From Bog-473 sp963704355 (GTDB lineage Bacteria; Actinomycetota; Acidimicrobiia; Acidimicrobiales; RAAP-2), in NCBI GenBank assembly GCA_963704355.1, contig OY969891.1, positions 248,001 through 312,000 on the forward strand: a DNA stretch of 64,000 nt. The letters are read 5' to 3'. The notes beneath the pieces are model-generated. The model searched no databases. It saw only the letters and a program-made list of their open reading frames with translations, and had not been told where the DNA came from. Every line of letters starts with the position of its first letter. Position 1 is the first letter of the stretch. The position numbers and the translations under genes are program-made. Shown piece after piece: positions 17,400-26,397 of the stretch.

Positions 17400-19082
17400 T
17401 CAGCCCGCCCGCACGGGATACGTACCGACGACGGCCCCGGAGAGGCGGCGCGCCTGCGCCTCCCGCGCCATCTCGGCCTCGCGGAGGTCGACCGGCACCA
17501 GGCGGACCCGGGTGCCCGGCGCGCACTGGCCCAGCAGCCCGTGATCGGCGGAGATCACGACGGCGACCACCGGGTAGCCGCCGAGGGTCGCGTGATCTGG
17601 CCCCAAGATGACCGGGGCACCCTCGGGCGGGACCTGGACGGCACCGGTCACGACACCCTGAGAGTCCAACTCGCCCGAGCTCGCCCCGGCCACCGGCCAC
17701 GACGTCCCGGGGTCGGCTCCGAGACGCATCCCCACGCGGTTGCTGTCGCGCTGCACGGTGAACACCGAATCTCCCAGCCGCGCCAGCGCGTCGTCGCCGA
17801 AGTGCTCGGGGTGCGGTCCGGGAAGCACGCGCAGCGGCAGCGGCATTGGGTGGTCGCCGGTGGCGAGCTCCGTCGCCGCGCCGTCGGACAGATGGTCGCC
17901 GAGCGGAGGCGCCCAGTGTCCGGCGAAGACGAGCGCTCCGGGTGCGAGGAAGCCAGGCCCGAGCCCGGACAGCTCGTCGGTGGCCAGGCTGGCGAAGACC
18001 TCGGGCCCGAGCACACCTCCGGCCACGGCGAGATAGGTCCGGCACCCGCCACGCAACCGCCCGACCTCGAGCACCTGACCAGGGCTCAGCGGCACCAGCC
18101 GGCCCGCCACGGCGTCGGTGCCGTCGACGCGCAGCTCCGGCGCCGCGCCGACGGCCGCCACGTGACAAGGACCGAGGCAGCGCAAGCGGGTGCCGCCGCC
18201 GGTGATTTCGAGGGTGCCGGCCCCGACCGGGTTGCCCGCCAGCCGGTTGGCCAGGGCAAAGGAGACCGGATCGGCCGGGCCGGCTGCCGGGACCCCCGAC
18301 GCCGCCACGGCGCGACGACCGCCGTCCTGCACCACGGCGCGCAGCCCCGGCGCGACGACCTCCCACACCGGGCGGGCGCCCGGCGGCGGGGCCCAGTCCG
18401 GCGTGCGAGGTGCGGTGGGCTCGACCGGATCGCGCGCGGCCGCCACCGTGAAGCGCACGCGGTCGCCGGGGGCGAGCACGGCGTAGGGCGGGCCCGTGAC
18501 CGAGAAGAGGGGAAAGCCGGTGCGGCCGACCAGGTGCCACCCCCCGGGCGAAGCGGTGGGGTACACCGCGGCGTGGCCGTTGGCCAGCGCGACGGCGCCC
18601 GCCGGCACCACGGGACGCGGGCGCGCGCGCCGGGGGACCGACCGCAGCGCGGCGGGGAGCCCGTCGAGATAGGCGAAGCCGGGCGAGAAGCCCACGACCG
18701 CGACCGACAACGGCTGCTTCGTGAACAAGGCGACGATCTCGTCGTCGCGGCAGCCGGCCAGCGCGGCCACCTCGGCCACGTCGGGGCCGTCGAAGACGCA
18801 CGGGATCGTCACGAGTCGACCGTCCGGCACCGCAGCGTCGCGGTCCGACGCGACGGCGAGCGCGTCGCGCACCGCGGCGCGGACGGCGTCCAGCTCGCCA
18901 TCGGGGTCGTTGAGCACGACGGCGACGGAGGCGAAGCCGCACACGACCTCGGCGTCGATCCCGCGCAACGGACCTTCCAACGCGGACGCGAGGGCGCGGC
19001 CCGCCGCCGGGTCGGCGGCGCCGATCAGGAGGGCTCGGTCACCGAGGAAGCGCACCTCCCCCACCGGTACCGACTGCGTCAT
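17400..19082 (-). CDS. pxpBC: 5-oxoprolinase subunits B and C, fused (PxpBC)
   Basis: A 560-residue fusion. Residues 1-215 are the PxpB (KipI-like) domain with GFSPGFAYLDGLP at 131-143 and SPGGWHLVGRT near 178. Residues about 240-560 are PxpC (KipA-like), from VVAPGLRAVVQDGG to the end. With PxpA this makes the ATP-dependent 5-oxoprolinase, which opens cyclised glutamate (pyroglutamate) to L-glutamate in the cytoplasm. The subunits are separate genes in many bacteria and fused in others. Start ATG 19082 overlaps the pxpA stop by four bases, which decides it over the longer reading. Third gene of the lhr-pxpA-pxpBC unit. Confidence 0.9.
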   Translation of the reverse strand: MTQSVPVGEVRFLGDRALLIGAADPAAGRALASALEGPLRGIDAEVVCGFASVAVVLNDPDGELDAVRAAVRDALAVASDRDAAVPDGRLVTIPCVFDGPDVAEVAALAGCRDDEIVALFTKQPLSVAVVGFSPGFAYLDGLPAALRSVPRRARPRPVVPAGAVALANGHAAVYPTASPGGWHLVGRTGFPLFSVTGPPYAVLAPGDRVRFTVAAARDPVEPTAPRTPDWAPPPGARPVWEVVAPGLRAVVQDGGRRAVAASGVPAAGPADPVSFALANRLAGNPVGAGTLEITGGGTRLRCLGPCHVAAVGAAPELRVDGTDAVAGRLVPLSPGQVLEVGRLRGGCRTYLAVAGGVLGPEVFASLATDELSGLGPGFLAPGALVFAGHWAPPLGDHLSDGAATELATGDHPMPLPLRVLPGPHPEHFGDDALARLGDSVFTVQRDSNRVGMRLGADPGTSWPVAGASSGELDSQGVVTGAVQVPPEGAPVILGPDHATLGGYPVVAVVISADHGLLGQCAPGTRVRLVPVDLREAEMAREAQARRLSGAVVGTYPVRAG

Positions 19083-19846
19083 GCACCAGCCGGCGCCGTC
19101 ACCTCGAAGCCCGCCTCGGCCATGACCCGGCGCACCGCCGTCGCGATGGCGACGGCGCCCGGAGAGTCGCCATGGACGCACAGCGTGTCCACCCACAGTG
19201 TCAAGAGCGAACCGCCGGATGCCACGACTGCACCGCGGGCCAGGCTCAGGGCCTGCGCGGCCGCCTCGTCAGGGTCGGCGAGCACCGCGCCCGGCGCGGC
19301 GCGGTCGACCAGGCCACCGTCGGGACGGTAGGCCCGGTCGCAGAACCCCTCCTCGCACGCGCCCACGTCGTCGCGCAGGGCCATCGCGATGGCGCGGCAG
19401 CCCGAGGGGAGCACGAGGGTGGTGCCGGCTGGGCACGTGGCCCGCACCGCGTCGCGCAGCGACTCGTAGATGGCCCCGCCCTTGGCCACCTCCCCGTAGA
19501 GCGCACCGTGGGGCTTGACCGAGGCGATGGCCGTGCCGGCGGCGGCAGTGACGCGGCTGAGCGCATGTAGCTGGTCGCACAGAGAACGGCCCAGCGCGTC
19601 GCGGTCGATCTCCATCGGCTGGCGCCCGAACCCCGCGACGTCGGGATACGACGGGTGGGCACCGATGCGGACCGAATGCTCGTGCGCAGCGGCGACCGTC
19701 CGCGCCATGGAGGTGTCGTCGCCCGCGTGCCCCCCGCACGCGATGTGCGCGGTGGTGACCAGGCCGAGGAGCGCGCCTTCGGTGTCGATCCCCTCGGGAT
19801 CGGTCGCCTCGCCCACGTCGGCGTTGAGGTCGATGTGGCGCGACAC
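19079..19846 (-). CDS. pxpA: 5-oxoprolinase subunit A (LamB/YcsF family)
   Basis: A 255-residue protein of the LamB/YcsF family. Family motifs are the opening IDLNADVGE, AHIACGGHAGD near 33-43, RIGAHPSYPD near 60, and VKPHGALYGE near 109. PxpA is the catalytic metal-dependent part of ATP-dependent 5-oxoprolinase and works with the PxpBC protein encoded next. The GTG start lies two bases after the lhr stop, and the end overlaps pxpBC (ATGA), so all three should be on one mRNA. Length is normal. Confidence 0.92.
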   Translation of the reverse strand: MSRHIDLNADVGEATDPEGIDTEGALLGLVTTAHIACGGHAGDDTSMARTVAAAHEHSVRIGAHPSYPDVAGFGRQPMEIDRDALGRSLCDQLHALSRVTAAAGTAIASVKPHGALYGEVAKGGAIYESLRDAVRATCPAGTTLVLPSGCRAIAMALRDDVGACEEGFCDRAYRPDGGLVDRAAPGAVLADPDEAAAQALSLARGAVVASGGSLLTLWVDTLCVHGDSPGAVAIATAVRRVMAEAGFEVTAPAGA

Positions 19847-19848
19847 CG

Positions 19849-22800
19849 TCAGCCGGCGGCGAGCCGGTCGACCACGACCCCGTCGCGGTAGACGACGCGC
19901 TGATGGCGGCGCGTCGGCACCCTGGTGCCACCGAGGATGGAACCGGTCATGTTCAAGGGGTCGGCCCCGGCCACGACGACCTGCTCGCCATCGCCGGCAC
20001 GGCGATGGACCGCCTGCAGGTCATCAACGGCCTCGGGCAGGGCGTACTGCTCCCCCGAGAGCCCGGCGACGAACCGACCACCGAGCGCCAGGCCCCGCGC
20101 TTCCAGGCGGCGCAACGCCCACACGACCTCGCGCCACGGCACCTTGAAGGACTCGCGACCCCACAGCTCCCAGGCGACGACGCCCCAGCGCAGCAAGAGT
20201 TGGTGCGCCACCGCCTCGGCCAGCTCCTCGTTGCCGGGCAAGAGCGCGCTGTCGTCGGCCGCCGGCGCGCCCAGCACCTCGACTCCGGGCAGCAGCGACC
20301 AGCGGCCCTCACCGACGCCCGAGCCCACCGGAGCCCGGCGTCGTGCCAGCCGGCTAGAGGGGCGCCGCACGGTGCGGGTCCGCCAGCGGTCGCGCGGCGA
20401 GAGCAGGGACCGCACAGCCGAGAAGGCGTCGGCCGTGACCAGGCCCCGCGCCACGAGGTCCCACAGCCCCTCGTCCACCTCGGCCGGGAGACGTCCGGTG
20501 ACCGGCGCCAGCTCGGGCCGGAAGCAGGCGCCGCGGAGTCGCAGCGCGCCCAGCACGTCCGCGGCCGCGCCCACGTCGGGTTCCGGCGCGGCGGAACCGG
20601 AGCGCACGGCGCGCAGCATCGTGACGAGGTCGTCGCGGCGGACGAAGGCGAGCGGCGTGGCCGGCGAGGGCGCGCCGGTCCGACCGCTCCGCTCGGCCTG
20701 CGGGGTGAGCCGCGCCCACACCACCTCCCCGGAGAGGCAGAGCTCGTCCAGCCAGCGCGGGTCGTAGTCCCGGACCCGGGCCGGCAGGATCTGCTCCTCC
20801 CATTCCGCCGCCGGTGCCTCGATCCCAGCCAGCTGTTCCAGCACCTCCACGAGCCCGGCCCGGCCCTCGAGCCGGGACTCGGGGGTCGCGTGCTGCCAGT
20901 GGGTCAAGAACCGCACGTAGTCCGCAATGGGCACCGCCTCGACCAGGCCGCGCCGACGGTTGCGGCTGGCGCCGTGCAGGCGAACCAGGAGGTGGCGCGC
21001 GCACCAGCGTCCGTCGGGCAACTCGATGGCGATGCCCTTGCCCTCGAGCCGGGCCAGCGCCGTGCGCGCGCGGGCCTCCGAGAGGGGCGCACCCAGCGGG
21101 ACGCCGGGCGGCAACGGGGCGTCGGCCACCAGCTGCTCGACCGTCACCGGCCCGGCCAGCTGCAAGTGCCCGGCGAGGCACGCGGCCGCGGCGTCGTCGT
21201 CGGACGCCAACGCGGCCGCGGCGTCGCGGCGTTCGGTGGCCACCCAGCAGCCGTCGAGCTCGCCCGCGCGCCCGTCGGCGGCCAGCGCTTCATACCAGTC
21301 GGCCCACGGCGCGTGCGGGCGGCAGGCGACGAGGGAGAGGAAGAGGTCGTGCAGCTCGTCGGGGTCGCGGGGTTGGGGACAAACCTGCTCGAGCACGGCA
21401 GCGACCGCCGCGGGGTCGAGTGCCGCCAGCTCCTTCGCCGGCACGGGCAGGCCGTCGGGCCCGAGCTCGCCGAGGCCGCGCCGGAGCGAGAGGGCCCGCG
21501 TGCGCCGCTCTTCCAGGGGTGCATCGTCGAGATAGGTGTACGGACGACCGCTCAGGATGGCGTGCGAGAACGGGGAGGGCTCGGCCGACTCCACGGTGTG
21601 CACGGCGATGCCGCCCGACTCGATCCGAGCCCAGACCTCGACCAGTCCCTCGACCGAGAGGCCTTCGTGCAGGCAGTCGTCGACTGTCTGGCGAGCCAAG
21701 ACATGGTCGGGCACCGCCACTGGCCCGGCGGGCGCGTTCTCCTGACACGCCGCCAGGCCCGGCCATACGGCGGCCAGCAGGTCGTCCGCCTCCATGCGCT
21801 GAAGGTGGATGGGGCGGCGCTTGCCGCCGTTCATGCGCGGCATGACAAGGGCGCGGGTCAGGTTCCAGCGCCAGCGCGCGCCGAGCATCGGGTGCAACAA
21901 CACGGCCTGGGTCAGCACCTGGGCCGCCTGGGCGCTGGACAGCAAGGACTCGACGCGGGTGAGGGGGAAGCTGTGCTGGGGCCCGAGCGACAGGACGACG
22001 GTGTCGTCGTCCGCCGCCGCCTGCAGCTCGAAGTCGAACGAGACGCAGAATCGCTTGCGCAGCGCGAGGCCGAGTGCCCGGTTCACGCGCCCGCCGAAGG
22101 GGGCGTGGATGATGAGCTGCGAGCCCTCGCTGTCGTCGAAGCAACGCTCGACAACGATGTGCTCTTGGGTGGGCAGGTGCCCGAGCGCACTGAGGCCGGC
22201 GGCGCAGTAGGCGACGACCTGCTGGGCCACCTCCGACGAGACCCCGGCGCGCTCGCGCACCAGCCGGCGAGCCGCGTCGCCGTCCTTGGCCAGGAGCACG
22301 GGCTCGAGCGCAGCGCGGAGTTCGCTCACCGCTTCGGACAGCTCGGCCGTGCGCGCCGGTGCCTCGCCCAGCCAGAACGGGATCGTCGGCGGCAGGTCCC
22401 CGGCGTCGTGCACCCGCACCGTGCCCACCTCGACCTTGGCGACGCGCCACGAGTGGGTGCCCAGCAGGAAGATGTCGCCGGCAGTCGCCTCGACCGCGAA
22501 GTCCTCGTGCACCGCTCCCACGGTCACTCCGTCGGGATCGAGCACGACGCGATAGTCGCCCGTCTCGGGGATGGCGCCCCCGCCGGTCAGTGCGGCCAGC
22601 CGCGCCCCGCGCCGGGCGCGCAGCCGGCCGTTGACCGCGTCGTGGTGCAGGTGCGCCCCACGCCGGCCGCGTCCGGTCTCGATCCCCCAGCTGGCCAGCG
22701 CCACGACCTCGTCGAAGTCCTGGCGGGACAGCTCGGCGTAGGGGGCGGCGCACCGCGTGAGCAGCCACATGGACTCGACGTCGCGCTCGCCGGCCGCGGC

Positions 22801-24123
22801 CACCTCGGCGACCAACTGCTGGGCCAGCACGTCGAGTGGGGCCACCGGCGGCTGCAACAGGTCAAGACGGCCGTCGCGCACCGCGCCGAGGAGCGCGGTG
22901 CACTCGACGAGCTCGTCACGCGTCGTCGGGTAGAGCCTTCCCGCCGGCGTGCCGTCGCGGTGGTGGTTGGCGCGGCCGACGCGCTGCAAGAAGGTGCCGA
23001 TGGCGCGTGGCGAGCCGATCTGGCAGACGAGCTCGACCGGCCCGACGTCGATGCCGAGCTCGAGCGACGCAGTGGCCACCAGCGCGCGCAGGTCGCCGGC
23101 GCGCAGGCGCGTCTCGACGATGCGCCGCCGGGCGGCGGACAGGCTCCCGTGGTGCGCGGCCACGAGGAGCGACGCGTCGACGTCGTCGCCGCCACGCCCC
23201 GGCTCGTCCTCGGCCAGGCGCTCGGTCAGGAGGTGGGCGACGCGCTCGGCCATTTTCCGCGTGTTCACGAAGACGAGCGTCGTGCGGTGGTGGCGCGTGT
23301 GCTCGGCGATGGAATCGAGAATGTCGGAGAGCTGGCCCCCGCTCATCACCGCCTCGAGCTCGGTGGTGGGCAGTTCGATCGCCACCTCGAGGTCGCGGGC
23401 GTGGCCGCAGTCGACGATGACGGTGGGGTCGCGCTCGGGGTGCACGCCCGAGAGGAGGCGGGCGACGAGATTCAGCGGGCGCTGGGTGGCGGAGAGCCCG
23501 ATGCGCTGGAGGTGGCCGCCGGCCTCGGTGACGAGCGCGTCGAGCCGCTCGAGGCTGAGCGAGAGATGGCTGCCGCGCTTGTCGCGGGCCAGGGTGTGCA
23601 CCTCGTCGACGATCACCGTGCGCACACCACGCAGCAGGGCCCGCGACGACGGCGCGGTCAAGAGGAGATAGAGCGATTCGGGCGTCGTGACGAGGAGGTC
23701 GGGCGCCCGCTTCTTCATGGCGGCGCGCTCGGCCGGCGGGGTGTCGCCGGTGCGGACCGCCACCCGCAACCCGGGATCGGGGCAGCCGAGGCGGGCGGCC
23801 TCCTCCCGGATCTCGGCCAGAGGGACGTGCAGGTTCTCGTGCACGTCGACGGCCAGGGCGCGCAGCGGCGAGATGTAGAGGACTTCCGGGGTCCCCGGCG
23901 AACGGGTGCCCGCCTCGGCGGCCCGGTAGGCGGCGTCGATGGCGACCAGGAACCCGGTCAGGGTCTTGCCCGAGCCGGTCGGCGAGGCGACGAGGACGTC
24001 GTGGCCGGCGGCGATGTGGGGCCAGGCCGCGGTCTGCGGCGGGGTGGGCCCGGCCGGGAAGCGCCGGGCGAACCAGCTCGCCACGGCCGGGTGGAACAAC
24101 GACTCGGGCGCGGCTTCGGGCAT
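19849..24123 (-). CDS. lhr: Lhr-type superfamily 2 ATP-dependent helicase
   Basis: A 1424-residue helicase, the size typical of actinobacterial Lhr. Motif I ASPTGSGKT is at 46-54, DEVH at 173-176 and SAT (GLSATQRP) near 212. A second RecA-like domain follows with LVFVNTRKMAERV and QRVGRANH. Then come the Lhr winged-helix and beta-barrel core and a long C-terminal domain. Lhr unwinds RNA-DNA or DNA 3' to 5' and belongs to the DNA damage response in mycobacteria. The ATG at 24123 puts the Q-like motif TPPQTAAW at the usual place. It heads the unit with pxpA and pxpBC; no functional link is evident. Confidence 0.93.
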   Translation of the reverse strand: MPEAAPESLFHPAVASWFARRFPAGPTPPQTAAWPHIAAGHDVLVASPTGSGKTLTGFLVAIDAAYRAAEAGTRSPGTPEVLYISPLRALAVDVHENLHVPLAEIREEAARLGCPDPGLRVAVRTGDTPPAERAAMKKRAPDLLVTTPESLYLLLTAPSSRALLRGVRTVIVDEVHTLARDKRGSHLSLSLERLDALVTEAGGHLQRIGLSATQRPLNLVARLLSGVHPERDPTVIVDCGHARDLEVAIELPTTELEAVMSGGQLSDILDSIAEHTRHHRTTLVFVNTRKMAERVAHLLTERLAEDEPGRGGDDVDASLLVAAHHGSLSAARRRIVETRLRAGDLRALVATASLELGIDVGPVELVCQIGSPRAIGTFLQRVGRANHHRDGTPAGRLYPTTRDELVECTALLGAVRDGRLDLLQPPVAPLDVLAQQLVAEVAAAGERDVESMWLLTRCAAPYAELSRQDFDEVVALASWGIETGRGRRGAHLHHDAVNGRLRARRGARLAALTGGGAIPETGDYRVVLDPDGVTVGAVHEDFAVEATAGDIFLLGTHSWRVAKVEVGTVRVHDAGDLPPTIPFWLGEAPARTAELSEAVSELRAALEPVLLAKDGDAARRLVRERAGVSSEVAQQVVAYCAAGLSALGHLPTQEHIVVERCFDDSEGSQLIIHAPFGGRVNRALGLALRKRFCVSFDFELQAAADDDTVVLSLGPQHSFPLTRVESLLSSAQAAQVLTQAVLLHPMLGARWRWNLTRALVMPRMNGGKRRPIHLQRMEADDLLAAVWPGLAACQENAPAGPVAVPDHVLARQTVDDCLHEGLSVEGLVEVWARIESGGIAVHTVESAEPSPFSHAILSGRPYTYLDDAPLEERRTRALSLRRGLGELGPDGLPVPAKELAALDPAAVAAVLEQVCPQPRDPDELHDLFLSLVACRPHAPWADWYEALAADGRAGELDGCWVATERRDAAAALASDDDAAAACLAGHLQLAGPVTVEQLVADAPLPPGVPLGAPLSEARARTALARLEGKGIAIELPDGRWCARHLLVRLHGASRNRRRGLVEAVPIADYVRFLTHWQHATPESRLEGRAGLVEVLEQLAGIEAPAAEWEEQILPARVRDYDPRWLDELCLSGEVVWARLTPQAERSGRTGAPSPATPLAFVRRDDLVTMLRAVRSGSAAPEPDVGAAADVLGALRLRGACFRPELAPVTGRLPAEVDEGLWDLVARGLVTADAFSAVRSLLSPRDRWRTRTVRRPSSRLARRRAPVGSGVGEGRWSLLPGVEVLGAPAADDSALLPGNEELAEAVAHQLLLRWGVVAWELWGRESFKVPWREVVWALRRLEARGLALGGRFVAGLSGEQYALPEAVDDLQAVHRRAGDGEQVVVAGADPLNMTGSILGGTRVPTRRHQRVVYRDGVVVDRLAAG

Positions 24124-24178
24124 CGTCCTATTCCACCAGGAAGCTGTGACCTTCGCGACGGGCGGGCCGTGGGCTGGG

Positions 24179-24994
24179 TCAGCCCGAAGGGCGGCGCCCC
24201 CAGCACGAGATCATCGGCGGCTGCGTCAGGTCCAGCCTCCCGGCCACGACGTTGGCCAGGTGCTGCTCGATCTCTTCCTGGGTGGCGATCTCGCGTTCGA
24301 CCAGCTGGTCGCGCACCAGGTTGATCGTGGCGACCTCGAGAGGGATGCAGGCGGGGTGGCGGACGGGGAAGGCGGCGTCGGCCCCCACGTCCACCAGGCC
24401 GGCGTCGCGGAGGCGGCGGGGCAGGGTGCGGCCGTAGGCGAGGTCGACGCCGCGCTCGCTCAGCAGGTGGCGAAAGCCCCGGCGCAGGCGGTTGGCCAGC
24501 ACCTGGTCGGGGCCGGTCTCCTCGAGACAGCTCCGCGGCTGGAGGGCGGGGTCGGCGTCCTCGACGAGCGCCACGCCCCCGGGCCGGAGCGACGCCACCA
24601 TGTTGGCCAGCGCCCGGTCGCGCTCGGGCACGTGGACGAGGACGAGCCGGGCGTGCACGAGGTCGAAGGTCCCCTCGGGGGCCGGGTCGAGGGCGACGTC
24701 GTGCTGGCGGACCTCGACGTTGGGTGCCGCGGCCTCGGCCGCCCAGGAGACGTTGACGTCGGTGGCCAGCACGTGCCCAGTGGGGCCGACCCGCTCGGCG
24801 AGTTGCGCGACCACGGTGGTGCCGCCCGCGCCCACCTCCCAGCAGCGCCAGCCGGCGGCCAGCCCGAGGCCGTCGAGGTGCCGGAAGGTCGGCGGGTCGA
24901 AGAGCGTCGCGAACGCGGTGAAGCGGTCCATCGACTCGGGGGCGTCGTTGGTGAGGAGGTAGCGCCCCGCCGGGGAGGGGCGGGCGGGGGTCAT
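24179..24994 (-). CDS. Class I SAM-dependent methyltransferase
   Basis: A 271-residue Rossmann-fold methyltransferase. Motif I is CWEVGAGGTTVVAQLAE near 50-66, and the acidic end of strand two is ATDVNVSW. Motif IV is FDLVHARLVLVHVPERD, followed by the LRPGGVALVEDADP strand. The start ATG overlaps the patatin stop by four bases (ATGA). The family acts on small molecules or lipids, and the acceptor is unknown. Being coupled to a patatin phospholipase suggests lipid-related chemistry, but that is only context. It is convergent with nothing; lhr starts 55 bases downstream on the same strand. Confidence 0.85.
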   Translation of the reverse strand: MTPARPSPAGRYLLTNDAPESMDRFTAFATLFDPPTFRHLDGLGLAAGWRCWEVGAGGTTVVAQLAERVGPTGHVLATDVNVSWAAEAAAPNVEVRQHDVALDPAPEGTFDLVHARLVLVHVPERDRALANMVASLRPGGVALVEDADPALQPRSCLEETGPDQVLANRLRRGFRHLLSERGVDLAYGRTLPRRLRDAGLVDVGADAAFPVRHPACIPLEVATINLVRDQLVEREIATQEEIEQHLANVVAGRLDLTQPPMISCWGRRPSG

Positions 24995-26145
24995 GTCGAG
25001 GGGGCCGTCTCGGGAGCGGGGCCGGCCGCCGCGCCGGTTTCGGCGGCCGCGGGCGGCGGGCCGACCGGAGCCAGGCCGAGGTCGTGCGAGGTCCCGACGT
25101 AGCGCTCGAGGACGTCCGCCACCTCGGCGCGTCCCTCTTCGATGAGCGCGGCCGTGGCTGAGAAGTCGCGGTACTGGCCCGAGGGATCGCCCCCGCCGCT
25201 GAAGACGATGACCTCGACGCCGGGGGGCAGCAGGGCCAACTCGCGCACGAATCGAGCTTGGACGGCGACGAAGAAGGCCGTGAGCACAGCCTCGGCGGGC
25301 CGGCGCGGCGGCTTGGGGTGATAGTGCAACGGCCCACAGAGCAGCACGTAGATGCGGTCGCACCCCGCGCTCAGCGCCCGGCTGATGGGCACGTTGTTCA
25401 CCACGCCGCCGTCGATGAGCACGTCGCCGTCGATCGTGACCGGCGGGAAGATAGAGGGGATGGCCGAGGAGGCGAGGATGGCCTCGACGGCGGGGCCACG
25501 GGTGATCCAGCGCTCGCGCCCGTCGGTGAGCGATGTGGTCACCACCTCGATGGGGATCGTCGCGTCCTGGAGGTCCTCGTAGTCGATGCCGGCCTCGATG
25601 ATGGCGCGCAGCCCGGTGTTGGCGTGCACCGCGGCGCGCTTCTGAAAGAAGGCCCACGGCCCGTCGAAGGTCCCGCGGGGAAAGATGTCGGTCCCCCTCA
25701 CCCCGCGCCAGACGGTGGCCATGCGCTCGACCCCATCGAGCGTCGGGTCCCCGGCGTAGGCGGACCCGTTGATGGCGCCGACCGAGGCGCCGAAGACGCA
25801 GTCGGCCCGGATGCCGCGGCGGATGAGCTCCTCGAGCATCCCGACCTGCACGGCACCGCGGCTGCCGCCCCCCGCCAGCACGAACGCCGTGCGCTCTGGA
25901 GTGTGGACGTGACCGGCAGCGTGGCGGCCGTCGGCGACGCGGCGGCGGGCCCAGCGGGTGCGGAAGCGCTCGGCGAGGGAGAGGCGGTCGGCGAGAGGGA
26001 GGCGGTCGGGGCCAGAGTCGGCGGCGGATTGGGGTTGGGGTTGGGGTTGGGGCTCGTCGTCATGATCGGCGGGGAAGCCCTCGCCGGCGCCCGCGGCGCC
26101 TCCGTCCACGTCGCGGCCGTTCCCGGTGTTGTCCGCGCTCGTCAC
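24991..26145 (-). CDS. Patatin-like phospholipase
   Basis: A 384-residue patatin. An N-terminal low-complexity part contains PQPQPQPQ and Asp/Glu-rich sequence. The oxyanion hole is GGGSRG, the nucleophile elbow GASVG (FGASVGAINGSAYAG) gives the catalytic Ser, and DGG (LIDGGVVNN) gives the Asp of the Ser-Asp dyad. Patatins release fatty acids from phospholipids or other lipids, often at the membrane. The start is GTG 26145, overlapping the stop of the small membrane protein as GTGA. The much longer upstream reading passes through repeats and is rejected. The C-terminal 25 residues are Ala/Pro-rich. Confidence 0.88.
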   Translation of the reverse strand: MTSADNTGNGRDVDGGAAGAGEGFPADHDDEPQPQPQPQSAADSGPDRLPLADRLSLAERFRTRWARRRVADGRHAAGHVHTPERTAFVLAGGGSRGAVQVGMLEELIRRGIRADCVFGASVGAINGSAYAGDPTLDGVERMATVWRGVRGTDIFPRGTFDGPWAFFQKRAAVHANTGLRAIIEAGIDYEDLQDATIPIEVVTTSLTDGRERWITRGPAVEAILASSAIPSIFPPVTIDGDVLIDGGVVNNVPISRALSAGCDRIYVLLCGPLHYHPKPPRRPAEAVLTAFFVAVQARFVRELALLPPGVEVIVFSGGGDPSGQYRDFSATAALIEEGRAEVADVLERYVGTSHDLGLAPVGPPPAAAETGAAAGPAPETAPST

Positions 26146-26348
26146 GGAGCGGCTCGGGGCGGGTTCTGCTGGGCCGCGCGCTCGCGGCGCTCCTGCCAGG
26201 CCCGGCGCCCGGCGATGTCGTGGCGCACCGCCCACATGACGATGATCACGACGAGCGCCAGCATGGCGGCGACGAAGACGCCGAAGATCACGAAGAACGC
26301 AGTGTTCGACGCGGCCGCCGGCGCCAGCAAGAGCGAGGCGGGTGCCAT
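26142..26348 (-). CDS. Small single-pass membrane protein, 68 residues
   Basis: A short N-terminal segment (MAPASLLLAPAAAS) is followed by one strong membrane helix at about 17-40 (FFVIFGVFVAAMLALVVIIV). A basic cytoplasmic tail follows (RHDIAGRRAWQERRERAAQQ). I do not recognise a family. The layout matches small actinobacterial inner-membrane proteins. It is first in a unit with the patatin and methyltransferase through GTGA and ATGA overlaps, so it may anchor or accompany the lipase. It is divergent from the gene at 26398. Confidence 0.7.
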   Translation of the reverse strand: MAPASLLLAPAAASNTAFFVIFGVFVAAMLALVVIIVMWAVRHDIAGRRAWQERRERAAQQNPPRAAP

Positions 26349-26397
26349 GTACTCGCCAGGGTAGAGGAGTGTCACACCTCCTGGGCACACTCCCCCG

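Noticed and set aside
19903..24324. 1473-codon forward frame opposite lhr
   Set aside because: Very long but purely antisense; Gly/Arg/His-rich and without motifs, while lhr has all helicase motifs.
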